Assembly: GCA_034440575.1 (NCBI GenBank) | Contig: JAOTOL010001182.1 | Location: 211,001-275,000, forward strand | Length of the DNA: 64,000 nucleotides | Source: Imbricaverruca yamaguchii | Taxonomy: Eukaryota > Arthropoda > Thecostraca > Neoverrucidae | Direction of reading: 5' to 3' | Shown: piece after piece, positions 11,700-20,765 of the stretch | How positions within the stretch are numbered: position 1 is the stretch's first letter | Layout of the letters: every line of letters starts with the position of its first letter | Notes under the pieces: generated by a model | Databases searched by the model: none | What the model was told of the DNA's origin: nothing | The model's input: only the letters and a program-made list of their open reading frames with translations | Translations under genes and position numbers: made by a program

Positions 11700-12207
11700 A
11701 ACGAGACGCGTGTGTGGCGTACTCACCGTGCAAGTCCCTCGTGCTCACCATGGAAGTCCGGGGCGGGGATGGCCGAATGGTTAAGGTGTCGGGCTATGGG
11801 TACCAAAGGTCCCGGGTTCGACATTGGCGCCGCTCAGGACATTTCCCAATCCCGCGGCCCGCCGGCGAAACAGTGTGGGCGGCGCCATTAGCCGTGAATG
11901 TGCAGAAAGTGCGTCGTGAACCACCCAATAAACAAACAAACACCATGTAAGACCCAGGTGCTCTCCGTGGCAGTCCCCGGTGCTCTCCGTGATATTTCCC
12001 GGTACTCTCCGTGACAGTCCCTGGTACTCTCCGTGGCAGTCCCCGGTGCTCTCCGTGGTATTCCCCGGTACTCTTCGTGGCAGTCCCCGGTGCTCCCCGT
12101 GATATTTCCCGGTACTCTCCGTGACAGTCCCCGGCGCTCTCCGTGACAGTCCCTGGTACTCACCGTGGCAGTCCCTGGTACTCTCCGTGACAGTCCCTGG
12201 TACTCAC
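11700..12207. repeat. Minisatellite, 22-bp unit derived from the exon's splice donor
   Basis: The array fills the intron start directly after the channel exon on the minus strand. The unit on the plus strand is GGTACTCTCCGTGACAGTCC plus two bases. Some units read GGTACTCACC, which on the minus strand is GGTGAGTACC, the same sequence as the exon's own splice donor. Exact donor copies occur 44 bases (two units) into the intron and again near 11730. A SINE at 11760-11940 interrupts the array. Confidence 0.9.
11760..11940 (+). mobile_element. tRNA-derived SINE, family B, inserted in minisatellite
   Basis: The head TGGCCGAATGGTTAAGG matches the A-box and D-arm of a Leu/Ser-type tRNA, and GGGTTCGACAT supplies the B-box. 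The body ends in the (AAAC)n tail AATAAACAAACAAA. A 14-bp flanking duplication with two mismatches (CACCATGGAAGTCC at 11746-11759, CACCATGTAAGACC at 11941-11954) marks target-primed insertion into the 22-bp array. Other copies: 13673-13849 and 48118-48300 (plus), 46857-47025 (minus). Confidence 0.9.
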
Positions 12208-13305
12208 CCTGAAATTCCTTGCGCGCCGCGCTCACGTTGGCCACAATGTTGGCCACGTGTCCGAGCACGGCGGCGAACAGGAACATGCCGAACAGCAGCT
12301 GCGTCACTATGAACACGTAGTCGGCCTTGATGACCGGCTTGGGCAGGTCGCCGATAGTGGTGAGTGCGCGCGTGCACCAGTAAAGCGCCCGCAGGTGCGC
12401 CAGCACCACGTCGTTGTCGCCGGGCTTGCGCTGCTGCGCGAACACCTCCGAGAAGCCGCCGTTGATGGAGATGATGTGGTAGAGGCAGGCGTTCCAGTGG
12501 AAGCACGCCAGCAGGTAGTGCATGAGCGACGCGGTGCGCCACACGTTCGGGTAGTTGGTGTGACGCTCCGTGCGATCCATGAAAGTCCAGAAACGGTAGA
12601 TCTTCACCAGGCGAAAACAGCGCAAGACCGAGTTGTACCCGATCGACAAGTACAGGAAGTCCAACGGCAAAAGGCAAAGTGCGTCTATATAAAACTTGGT
12701 GGAGTTCATGTAGTGGGTGCGCAGCTTGACAGTGTCCGTCTGCAACACACCGTCCTCCAGATAGCCGGTCCGGAAGTGGAACGCAATGTCCAGCGCGTAT
12801 ATCAGATCGCACAGATAGTCGAGAATAAACCACACCACCATTGTGTCCGGCTGTATCTCTTGGAAAGCACAGCGGTAGATGATCACCCAGAAGTTGTAGA
12901 GGAACGCCAGCGACACCACCATGCTCCAGTAGTAGTAGAGCCGGCCGGCCGGGTCGAACACGAACGTCCAGCGGCAGTTCGGCCGCGCCTCCGGGCCGCG
13001 GTAGCCGTCCAGCAGCTTGGCGCGGATCTCGTGCCGGCGCGCCTCGCGCGTCTTGCGCGGGATGTCCAGCTCGGAGAACTGCGCCCGGTTGACGTACGCG
13101 CTGCTGAACGAGTCGTGGCTGAAGCGCTTGCCGGTGCGCACGCCGAACCGGCTCGACACCAGCTCGATCAGCGACTGCTTCGAGCCGGAGCGGCACTTGA
13201 GCGAGTCGACCGACGCCTTGGCCGCCGCGCTCGGGCTGGTGGCGTTCAGTCGCGAGCTGGACGAGCTCATGCGCTCCTGCACGCCGCGCGTCGACGTGAT
13301 GATGC
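12208..13305 (-). CDS. CngL: Cyclic-nucleotide-gated channel, CNG-like subunit: exon with S1-S6 and pore
   Basis: One exon of about 366 codons encodes the membrane core of a tetrameric plasma-membrane cation channel gated by cyclic nucleotides. After a Ser-rich cytosolic segment (MSSSSSRLNATSP) and a basic stretch ending KLLDGYRGPEARPNCRW come S1 (YYYWSMVVSLAFLYNFWVII), S2 (FILDYLCDLIYALDIAF), S3 (FYIDALCLLPLDFLYL), S4 (LRCFRLVKIYRFWTFMDRTE), S5 (MHYLLACFHWNACLYHIISI), the pore (YWCTRALTTIGDLPKP) and S6 (QLLFGMFLFAAVLGHVANIV), ending VSAARKEFQ. The filter TTIGDLPKP and the phrase MDRTERHTNYPN fit the arthropod CNG-like subtype better than classical CNGA subunits (TTIGETPPP). The donor CAGG|GTGAGT leaves phase 1. 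The acceptor TTACAG|GC also gives phase 1 and matches the upstream exon. C-linker and binding-domain exons were not found in the window. There is no premature stop. The Arg in CTRALTT is odd. Confidence 0.93.
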
Positions 13306-13603
13306 CTGTAACACACGGCGGCTGACGTGATGATGCCTGCAACATACGGCGGCTGACGTGATGATGCCTGCAACACACGGCGGCTGGTCACCTGATCCCC
13401 GAGTCGTGTCTACAAATGTCTCAACCGTTCAGAGCGATGCAATGGTGTCGACAGCATGTCGGGTGGACAGGGTGGCATTGTGATGATGCCTGCAACATAC
13501 GGCGGCTGACGTGATGATGCCTGCAACACACGGCGGCTGACGTGATGATGCCTGCAACATACGGCGGCTGACGTGATGATGCCTGCAACACACGGCGGCT
13601 GGT
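13296..13603. repeat. Minisatellite of the splice-acceptor region, 31-bp unit, in a higher-order repeat
   Basis: The unit CTGACGTGATGATGCCTGCA plus ACATACGGCGG is repeated three times at 13296-13388 and four times at 13481-13603. On the minus strand each unit contains TGTTGCAG|GCATCATCACGTC. The copy nearest the exon, TGTTACAG|GCATCATCACGTC, contains the inferred real acceptor at 13306/13305. The two blocks sit in a larger repeat of about 215 bp that also carries GTTCAGAGCGATACAATGGT and CGACAGCATGTCGGG. Confidence 0.88.
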
Positions 13604-13672
13604 CACCCCATCCCCGACTCCTCCCTCAAAACTACCGTTCAGAGCGATACAATGGTGTCGACAGCATGTCGG

Positions 13673-13849
13673 GGGCGGGCCGAGTGGTTAAAGTGCTGGG
13701 CTCTGGGTACCAAAGGTCCCGGGTTCGACACTCGCGCTGCTCTGGAGATTTCCCAATCCCGCGGCCCACCGGCGAAACAGTGTGGCGGTGCCATTAACCA
13801 TGAATGTGCACAAAGTGCGTCGTGAATCGTCAAATAAATAAACAGACAA
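13673..13849 (+). mobile_element. tRNA-derived SINE, family B, with empty site nearby
   Basis: The Leu/Ser-type head GGGCCGAGTGGTTAAAG, the B-box GGGTTCGACAC, the conserved body and an AATAAATAAACA tail match the other family B copies. It is flanked by GACAGCATGTCGG and GACAACATGTCGG (13 bp, one mismatch). The paralogous repeat at about 13448-13490 has the same target without the insertion, so the ends of the element can be read directly. Confidence 0.9.
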
Positions 13850-13909
13850 CATGTCGGCTGGACAAGGTGGCATTGTGGTGACGTCCACAGCAACGTCAAG
13901 TGACTCCTG

Positions 13910-15408
13910 AATAGGTGAAATGTAATGGGAGTGCGCGATTATCTGTGCGTGAATAAACTTGGCAACGCGGAGATATCTCCGGGCTTGAAGGTGGCTGGGC
14001 AGCTGCCCCTATTTGCGCAACTGAGGTGGACTTTATGCTGGCATGATACGAGCTTAGCCGTAGTGAAAATTCACTCAGCATATCAATCGTGCAACCATCA
14101 GTGAAATAACGGACAAGCCTATGACTCGATGTTTTCTTTTTCTCAGGTAGAGTGTTTCATCTGCAACCACTCTGTTGAGCTCCACTCCGTCTGAGGGAGA
14201 AAATGTTTCCTGCGATACCGCAATTTGTAACGAATGAATAACTATGGATTATGCGTTCGGAGACACTGTCTGAGGAACGTTCCGTTTCCTTTGAGTCGCA
14301 CAAGTTAGCATCGGTATCAGCCATCACGAGACGCTGTGAGCGAGAAAAATACAGGAAGGAAATAGGATGGGAAGATGGATTGGGAAGATACACCACGTAG
14401 GGTCCCGTGCTAATAGTTGGAATTATCGGGATGGCATAGCCAACATTTCGGGTGGGGCCAAATGCCCTCCCAAAAGCATGCTACGCTACTCACCTGTGTC
14501 GTTCACGACACAGGTGCGTTCAGGCGTGGCGGGGAACCGTGAGTCGGGAATACAACTGCCACACGGACCTTTCTTTGAGTAAGGATTAAGAGTACTTCAC
14601 ATGAAGCATGACAACAAGATTAAGGGTATTCATCACAGGAAGAGTTGACACGTTCTCAGCGCGGAAAGGAGGGTTTCGGCCGCGGCAGCAAAATGCATCT
14701 GCTGCAACAATCAGCTGGCTCTGCCGAACCAGGTCGGTCGACCACATGAGCGTGATTTTCACACGCGGACGCCGGTGGACGCACTGCTCGGCTTCGTATG
14801 CGGACGGCAGTGCACTCGCTCCGGCTTTGTATGCAGAAGCGGTGGACTCGTTCTGTCTTCATCGTTGCTCGTAATTAACCTGATGGTCTGCGAGAGCTGC
14901 AGAGCTGGGATCGCCCTCGTCCTTAGCTTCTAACGCACACCGCCGCGCTCGGTGATGTATCGACGTTGCGCTGTTCTCATGTCGCGCAGCGGATGCAGTA
15001 GCTGAGCGAGTCATCAGCCAGCGCGCCCGGCATCGTGTACGGGACAGGCGTTCGTGATGCGATCAAAGGTCCGCCTTTCTACAGGCAATCGCGCTTATTA
15101 TTCAATGAGCGACCTAGCCTTCTCGACGATTTCGGCATGCCGTTGTGCAGCGTTTGAACCAAGTTCGGTGGCACTTCCCGGGGACAAGTTTTGCTCCGTC
15201 GGTCGGCTCAGTCGCAAAAGAAGTTTCCCGGAAGCGAAAATTAAAAGTCGGTTCAAATACATTAGAGATACGGATTAAATCCATGTTTTTCTGCTCGGAA
15301 AAATCATCTCAACGCTGTCAGATGTACAATATGGGAGCTGTTGCTCCGTGATTAAACTGGATGCTAACATAGGAAGGCTGTCGATTTAATGTGATACCTG
15401 TCGACCTA
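13910..15408. other. Presumed CngL intron sequence, no feature recognised
   Basis: Between the two channel exons on the minus strand. Moderately GC-rich stretches around 14640-15060 contain short open frames with no recognisable domain. Confidence 0.4.
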
Positions 15409-15964
15409 ATGTCCAGTAGCCTGTGTCGAGAATTTTCAAAGTGGTGGTATAAAAAACGGCTACTGTTTTTATTTTGCCTTCATATATGCCTAACAATTTG
15501 GCATAAAAATTAGATCGCTGGGCAATCGGCATTTTTTCTCAAAATGCGTTCGAAAAAAGACTGTTTTCGGCATTCGGCGCTATATTGGCTGTGAGAACCA
15601 ATCCAGATAAGTGGGTCAAATAGTACCTCTTCTCGATCGTTTCGACGAGTTGAGTCGATTGAAACAACGCACTATTGTCAAAAATCGATAGTTAAGAAAA
15701 TATTGGCTATTTTATGTCATCTAATACACAAGTAAATGCCCATTTCGGGGCATACAAGAAACTCTGAGGTTCAAACAAGAAAAAATCATGGTACAGCCAC
15801 GGTTTCTGCACTTACTCTTTTGAAGACTTCGGCATCACTCAATGGGCATAGAACTATAGACAAATCTTCATATTTATTCGCTGTTTTAACTGCATAGCAG
15901 CATGATTGAGGGAGGCTGCTCTGTACGCATGTGCATCACATACCAAATACAAGGCTAACTAGAA

Positions 15965-16037
15965 AGGCTATCTGAATGTCTCGGCATGCAACGAATAGGT
16001 AGTTATTCGTTGCATGCTGAGACATTCAGATAACCTT
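15965..16037. repeat. Local palindrome inside the left arm of the long-TIR transposon
   Basis: GGCTATCTGAATGTCTCGGC and its near-perfect complement ending GAGACATTCAGATAACC flank ATTCGTTGCATGC-type sequence. The right arm has only one half of this palindrome, so the left arm has gained an inverted duplication of about 55 bp. Confidence 0.8.
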
Positions 16038-16320
16038 TCCAAATCACGTTCAGACGAAAATCACATACGTTGGTGATACAAATGATTAAAATTCGCCGTG
16101 ATCACCATGGGACCATCGATGCCCATTTGTTTCCAAAGGGACGCATGTCAGACATTAATCAATGAACCCTGGGATATCCAAGACAACCATCGAGCGATGG
16201 TGCGGAGCACAACTGACTGGACGGCATAGGGCACCCCAGTTCTATCTTTCATGGAACGCACAGTCGTTTTGGCATATTCTCCACGTCCATCTTAGTTGTT
16301 AGCACGGGCAAAAGCTGTCA

Positions 16321-16960
16321 GTGCATGAACGTACACTGTACGTGGCAGATCATGGCCTGGGAGACACTGCAAAAACCTCCGGCGTATCGTTGAATTCATT
16401 GTGGGATTTACTATCTGATGTGGTTTCACGCGAAGGTACAGCACAACTGGCTGGATGGGCCGCGGCATGCGTTGCGCCAGCTACAGCTCACTCAGCTGCA
16501 GCATGGGGAAGTCGTGAGCATCATGATCCCGTACCTCCACTCCAGTGCCTGGTATGATCACAGCGAAATGGTGCTCCAGACACTTCTCTATAGCGATGAC
16601 AGAGCAGAGCGCCAGTTCGCTGTTGAACGCATCAGGTACATCCGCGGCAAAAATGAGCGTGGAGACCCCAGCGCCCGCCCCAGGAGAACTCCAAGACTAA
16701 ATGAGACCGCGGAGAGTCTGCGGGAGTTGATATCCTGGGACAGCGCCTTCGGATCGGCCCTCGCGTGCCACACGCCAAGCTCCGAACTTGAAGGCCATGT
16801 GGACATGCCAATGTCAATTCCACAGTTTCTCGTGCACGGACGGTCAGTTGAACGATGCGTGAAACAGGTGTCGCTGGCTGAAAAAACGTATGCGGGAAGG
16901 AGAGGAGGGGCGGCTACATCCGGGCTGGCTACATGTATCGGCAGCTTTAGCCCGTGCTAA
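16321..16960 (+). pseudogene. Uncharacterised protein fragment carried by the long-TIR transposon
   Basis: Two overlapping frames (16321-16557 and 16418-16960) appear to be pieces of one protein joined by a frameshift. The longer encodes about 180 residues with phrases such as WLDGPRHALRQLQLTQLQ, AVERIRYIRGKNE, RPRRTPRLNETAESLRELIS and HGRSVERCVKQVSLA, then loses frame near GGAATSGL. From memory this pattern resembles the C-terminal part of a multi-copy uncharacterised invertebrate protein family in which R-x-R-R-T-P-x-L-N and HGxSVERCVK are conserved. I know no function for it. It has no zinc-finger or DDE signature that I can see. It sits exactly between the inverted-repeat arms, so it is element cargo or the remnant of the element's own gene. 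Confidence 0.55.
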
Positions 16961-17823
16961 CAACTAGGAGGGACGTGAAGAATATGCTAAAACGACTGTG
17001 AGTTCCATGAAATATAGAACTTGGGTGCTCTATGCCGTCCAGTCAGTTGTGCTCCGCACCTTCGCGCGATGTTTGTCTTGGATATGCCAGTGTGCATTAA
17101 TTGATGTCGGACACGTGTCCCCTTAGGACAAAATAGGCATCCAATGTCCCATGGTGATCACAGGGAATTTCAATAATTTTCATTACCAACGTATCTGAAT
17201 TTCGTCTGAATGCGATGAGGAAAGGCTTTCTGAATGTCTCAACATGCAACGAATAGGTAGGTATTTGGTATGTGATGCACATGCGTACAGAGCAGCCTCC
17301 CTCAATCATGCTGGTATGCAGTTCAAATAGCGAATACATATGAAGCTTTGTCTATATTTCCTGGCTCAGTGAGTGATGCCGAAGTCTTCATATTAGTAAG
17401 TGCAGAAACCGCCGCTGTATCATGATTTTTACTTGTTTAAACCTCAAAGTTCCTTATATGCCCCGAAATGGACATTTGCTGGTGTCTTAGATGACATAAG
17501 ATAGCCGATATTTTCTTAACTATCGATTTTTGACAATACTGCTCCGTTTCAATCGACTCAGCTCGTCGAGACTACCAAAAAGAGACACTATTCGGATTGG
17601 TTCGAGTATAGTGTCTTGGTTGTTCTCTCTTATCTGGATTGGTTCTCACAGATAATATGGCGCCGAAAACAGTCTCTTTTTCGAACGCATTTTAAGAAAA
17701 ATGCCTATTTCCCAACGACGTAATTTGTATGCCAAATTGTTAGGCATATTTGAAGGCAAAACAAAAACGGTAGCTGTATTTATAACATCACTTTAAAAAT
17801 TATCGACACAGGCTAATGTCCAG

Positions 17824-19340
17824 CCAACCAGGCTCAATACCTTCCAGACGTTGCACAGAGATGCAAGGTCAACACAACACCCTATTGTCAAACAATATGT
17901 CGGATATTGCTCAAAACTGACACCCACACATGTCGTCAAGACATGTGTGGGTGTCAGGGTGTCAGGGTGGGTTTTCACCTCCGAACGCAGCATTTGTGCT
18001 GTGTAAAAACGCGAAAACCTACTCCGCCAGTTATCGTTGGGTCTGATGCTTTGTCAGCACCGTCTTGTGTTCTGCGACAGCAGACAAATCTTCAGCGATG
18101 ACTGCTCCTGAGGTTCAGATGAATGCCTACGGTGCCTTGTGTTAAATGCCTTGTGAAAGCATCTCGTATCATACTGTGGTGACGTAGTCAGTTGAGTCAG
18201 TTTTCGTGTTTTCCGTGAGCTATTTTTACCAGCTTTGCTTCGTTACACAGCCGCCGGAGTAAAGCGCCTTGCAGGCACAAAAGCGGCGGAAGGAGAGGAT
18301 AATGAATAGAAGAGTTTAATGTGAGCCAACTATCGCAGCCTAGGTCAGATCGTTACGCGTTTTCAGGTCTTTAGGAGCAGGTCACACTGGCACTGGTGAG
18401 CTGGTGTGGTATTCCAGGTATGTACCAGACGGCTTCAGGAGCAGGCCACACTGGTACTGGACAGCTTGTGTAGCATACCAGGTGCTAGACGGCAGGTCAC
18501 TATAGCAGGTCAGCAGGTCACCATATGTTGGTTAGGAATTGCTATGCTTTAAAACCCAGGGCGCAATGGCTAAGTACTGCACGCTGTGTGTACCGTGTTT
18601 GCATCGCTTCCTACAGCCGTCTTATATCGATACGCTGCAGTGTTGACAGCATGTACGTGCGCAGCGACTGTTGTATCGTGTTTGCTGATGTCGTGAAAAC
18701 TACAATTCCCTATTTCATAAAATTGTAGTTCACTGCTGTCGGGGCCGGATGAGCGCTTGTCTCATTGTCGGTGTGCTACAGCACTGCTACATGATGTTGC
18801 GCTGAATTGTTCTATCGGACAAATGAAACGGAAAAGTTGTGGTGCGAAGGACTGCGACACATGTGCACTTAACGTACCATCTGCACTATCTGGAGCAGTA
18901 TTTTCGGTCGGAAATAGGTGGACAATATTCGGCAGAGGAACACACACTGGGTAGGAGTGCAGCAGTCATAACTCAGTCGGAGTCGTGCCATGTCGGGCCT
19001 CTATGCGAAATCCGGCTGTTCTGTTGGACGCGGTGTTTGCACCTTAAAATTCAATCCAATGTGCGAATTGAAGAAGTCAGCTGCACTGGCCCGGCCGCAA
19101 TTGGGGCGAATTTGCGCGCGAGACGGCAATGTCTCGACATGTTTCCAGCAGAGGTCGGCTATGCCGGGCATCGCAAAGTGTTCTGCCTGCGGGGACGGCC
19201 CGCTCAGTGTCTGCAGCAATGGGGCCGCGTAGTCAGTCTCCTGCCCTCGCTCGTCCAGTGCCACTGACGGCACCAAACGATAGCCGCATGCCCATTGTCG
19301 ACATCGGTGCCGGCGGGACGGGCGCGGCCGGGAGCGCGTC
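17824..19340. other. Presumed CngL intron sequence, no gene recognised
   Basis: Contains a hairpin at 17918-17956. From 18360 to 18500 a phrase (GGAGCAGGTCACACTGGCAC and GAGCAGGCCACACTGGTACT) occurs twice, an imperfect tandem duplication of about 65 bp. No exon identified. Confidence 0.4.
17918..17956. repeat. Perfect hairpin, 17-bp arms
   Basis: TGACACCCACACATGTC is exactly complementary to GACATGTGTGGGTGTCA around a 5-base loop GTCAA. A further partial copy of the right arm follows. Confidence 0.85.
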
Positions 19341-19344
19341 TCAC

Positions 19345-19549
19345 CTGGCACCACCTTGGGCCCGTTGGCGGTGACCGAGCCGGAGCCGTAGCGCACGCGG
19401 CCCGGCTCGGCGTTGGACACGACGGCGATGTCGTCCAGCTCCTGCAGGTGCAGCTTCTGGTGCGCGCACGGCGTGTAGTGGACGGCCGCCTTGCTGCCGC
19501 CCTCGGAGCCGCGCTTCTGCGAGCGCGCGAACAGCTTCCGGCCCGACAT
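19345..19549 (-). CDS. CngL: Probable 5' coding exon of the CNG-like channel
   Basis: A minus-strand frame opens with ATG at 19549, after an in-frame TGA seven codons upstream. It encodes 68 residues beginning MSGRKLFARSQKRGSEGG, passing AVHYTPCAHQKLHLQELDDI and ending GPKVVP, then splits a Gly codon at the donor CCAG|GTGAGA. The donor is phase 1, exactly what the acceptor of the transmembrane exon requires, so the join reads VVP-G-IITSTRGV in frame. The exon has the same strongly GC-biased codon use as the transmembrane exon. It would be a soluble cytosolic N-terminal segment. Assignment to CngL rests on phase, strand, position and composition, since I cannot confirm homology. It could be an internal exon if an upstream acceptor overrides the ATG. 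Confidence 0.6.
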
Positions 19550-19624
19550 GAGGGCGCCGCACCGGTCTCACCGCGTCACTTCATCCTGCCGGGCGAGGCG
19601 CCGCGAGTCAGCGCGGTCATACTG

Positions 19625-19742
19625 CCCGGTCACGGGGCAGGAAGTCAGCTGGGGGCGAGGAAACTGGGCGGAAGTCAGCTGAGGGCGATGAACCGGGGCG
19701 GAGGTCAGCTGGGGGAGAGGAAACGGGGCAGACGGTAGCTGT
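19625..19742. repeat. Short minisatellite, about 33-bp unit
   Basis: Three to four copies of GAAGTCAGCTGGGGGCGAGG plus AACTGGGCG-type sequence lie just upstream (minus-strand sense) of the 5' channel exon. Confidence 0.85.
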
Positions 19743-19839
19743 GACGACACTACGCCGTCACTCACGTTCAGCACTGCACCAGCTGTATCCGCGGTCCAGA
19801 GCTGAGTCGGCTCGCCACAAGACTGCTCGTAGTACAGAC

Positions 19840-20350
19840 CTGGGTCAGATCGCCACAGGGCTGCTCGCGGTCAAGACTTGGGTCAGTTCGCCACGGGGCT
19901 GCTCGTGGTCAAGTCCTGGGTCAGATCGCCACAGGGCTGCTCGTGGTCAAGACCTGGGTCAGTTCGCCACGGGGCTGCTCGCGGTCAAGACCTGGGTCAG
20001 TTCGCCACGGGGCTGCTCGTGGTCAAGTCCTGGGTCAGATCGCCACAGGGCTGCTCGTGGTCAAGACCTGGGTCAGTTCGCCACAGGGCTGCTCGTGGTC
20101 AAGACCTGGGTCAGTTCGCCACGGGGCTGCTCGTGGTCAAGACCTGGGTCAGTTCGCCACGGGGCTGCTCGCGGTCCAGATCTGGGCCAGATCGCCACAG
20201 ACTGTGCTCATGGTCCAAGCCCGGGACAATTCACCACAGACCGTGACCATGGTCCCAGCGTAGGTCAGTTCGCCACGGAGCTGCTCGCGGTCCACACCTG
20301 GGTCAGTTCGCCACGGGGCTGCTCGCGGTCCGAACCCGGGTCAGATCGCC
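19840..20350. repeat. Minisatellite, 38-bp unit
   Basis: About thirteen copies of CTGGGTCAGTTCGCCACGGG followed by GCTGCTCGTGGTCAAGAC, well conserved in the centre and diverging at both ends. Long frames through it are repeat artefacts. Confidence 0.92.
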
Positions 20351-20432
20351 ACAGACCGTATCCATGGCCCAGACGACTTGGGTCAGCTCGGCCCGGATGG
20401 AGTTGCGCCGGCGTCCAGGTGGTGGAGTGCAC

Positions 20433-20497
20433 CGCTACCGTTTCGGGAATGTACACCAGGTTCGGTTTGGTCGCCGTGGCGCGACTGCGTGCCGAAC
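20433..20497 (+). repeat. Inverted-repeat arm, left
   Basis: The stretch from GCTACCGTTTCGGGAATGTA to GCGTGCCGAACC is matched on the opposite strand at 21637-21703 with few differences, about 1.2 kb apart. Confidence 0.8.
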
Positions 20498-20584
20498 CTC
20501 CGTGCCCGGCGAAGACGGCCGGTGCTGCGCACCCACAGCGTCTCTCCCAGACCTCCGAGTCGACGGCGTGAATGGCCGTCGACT

Positions 20585-20765
20585 CGGCTCACCCGTCGGT
20601 GGAGAGCACACGTGAATAGAGCGGTTAAAGCTACAGGCGTGCGGCACTTCGTCGGAGCCGATCCACCGTGCGAGCCGCAAACGGAGAGCACACGTGGATA
20701 GAGCGGACAAAGCCACAGGCGTGAGGCCCTTCGTCGGAGCCGACCCACCGTGCGAGCCACAAACT
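20585..20765. repeat. Tandem repeat, about 83-bp unit, two copies
   Basis: Two copies of GGAGAGCACACGTGAATAGA through CACCGTGCGAGCCGCAAAC. A short palindrome (CGAGTCGACGGC / GCCGTCGACTCGG, about 20557-20587) precedes the first. Confidence 0.85.

Larger units (their letters stand above)
15417..17815 (+). mobile_element. DNA transposon with very long terminal inverted repeats and 8-bp target duplication
   Basis: The ends are exact inverted repeats (TAGCCTGTGTCGA at 15417, TCGACACAGGCTA-type end at 17815) flanked by the direct repeat ATGTCCAG at 15409-15416 and 17816-17823. Inverted homology continues inward for about 0.85 kb per arm: roughly 15417-16285 against 16980-17815, with point differences and indels. 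The centre of about 0.7 kb holds a broken coding region. An 8-bp duplication with TA-start ends fits hAT- or P-type transposons, but I see no catalytic domain, so the superfamily is open. It lies inside the presumed CngL intron. Confidence 0.85.

Noticed and set aside
10081..11950. Three overlapping open frames of 484-567 codons rich in VSRLHVCPASTC
   Set aside because: They are the three frames of the 17-bp minisatellite. No start context, splice sites or domain, and the minus strand is also open.
12204..13391. Second long minus frame (395 codons, Arg/Ala/Gly-rich) over the channel exon
   Set aside because: It is the shifted frame of the GC-rich channel exon. It lacks the S1-S6 pattern and is a composition artefact, as is the plus-strand frame 12257-13330.
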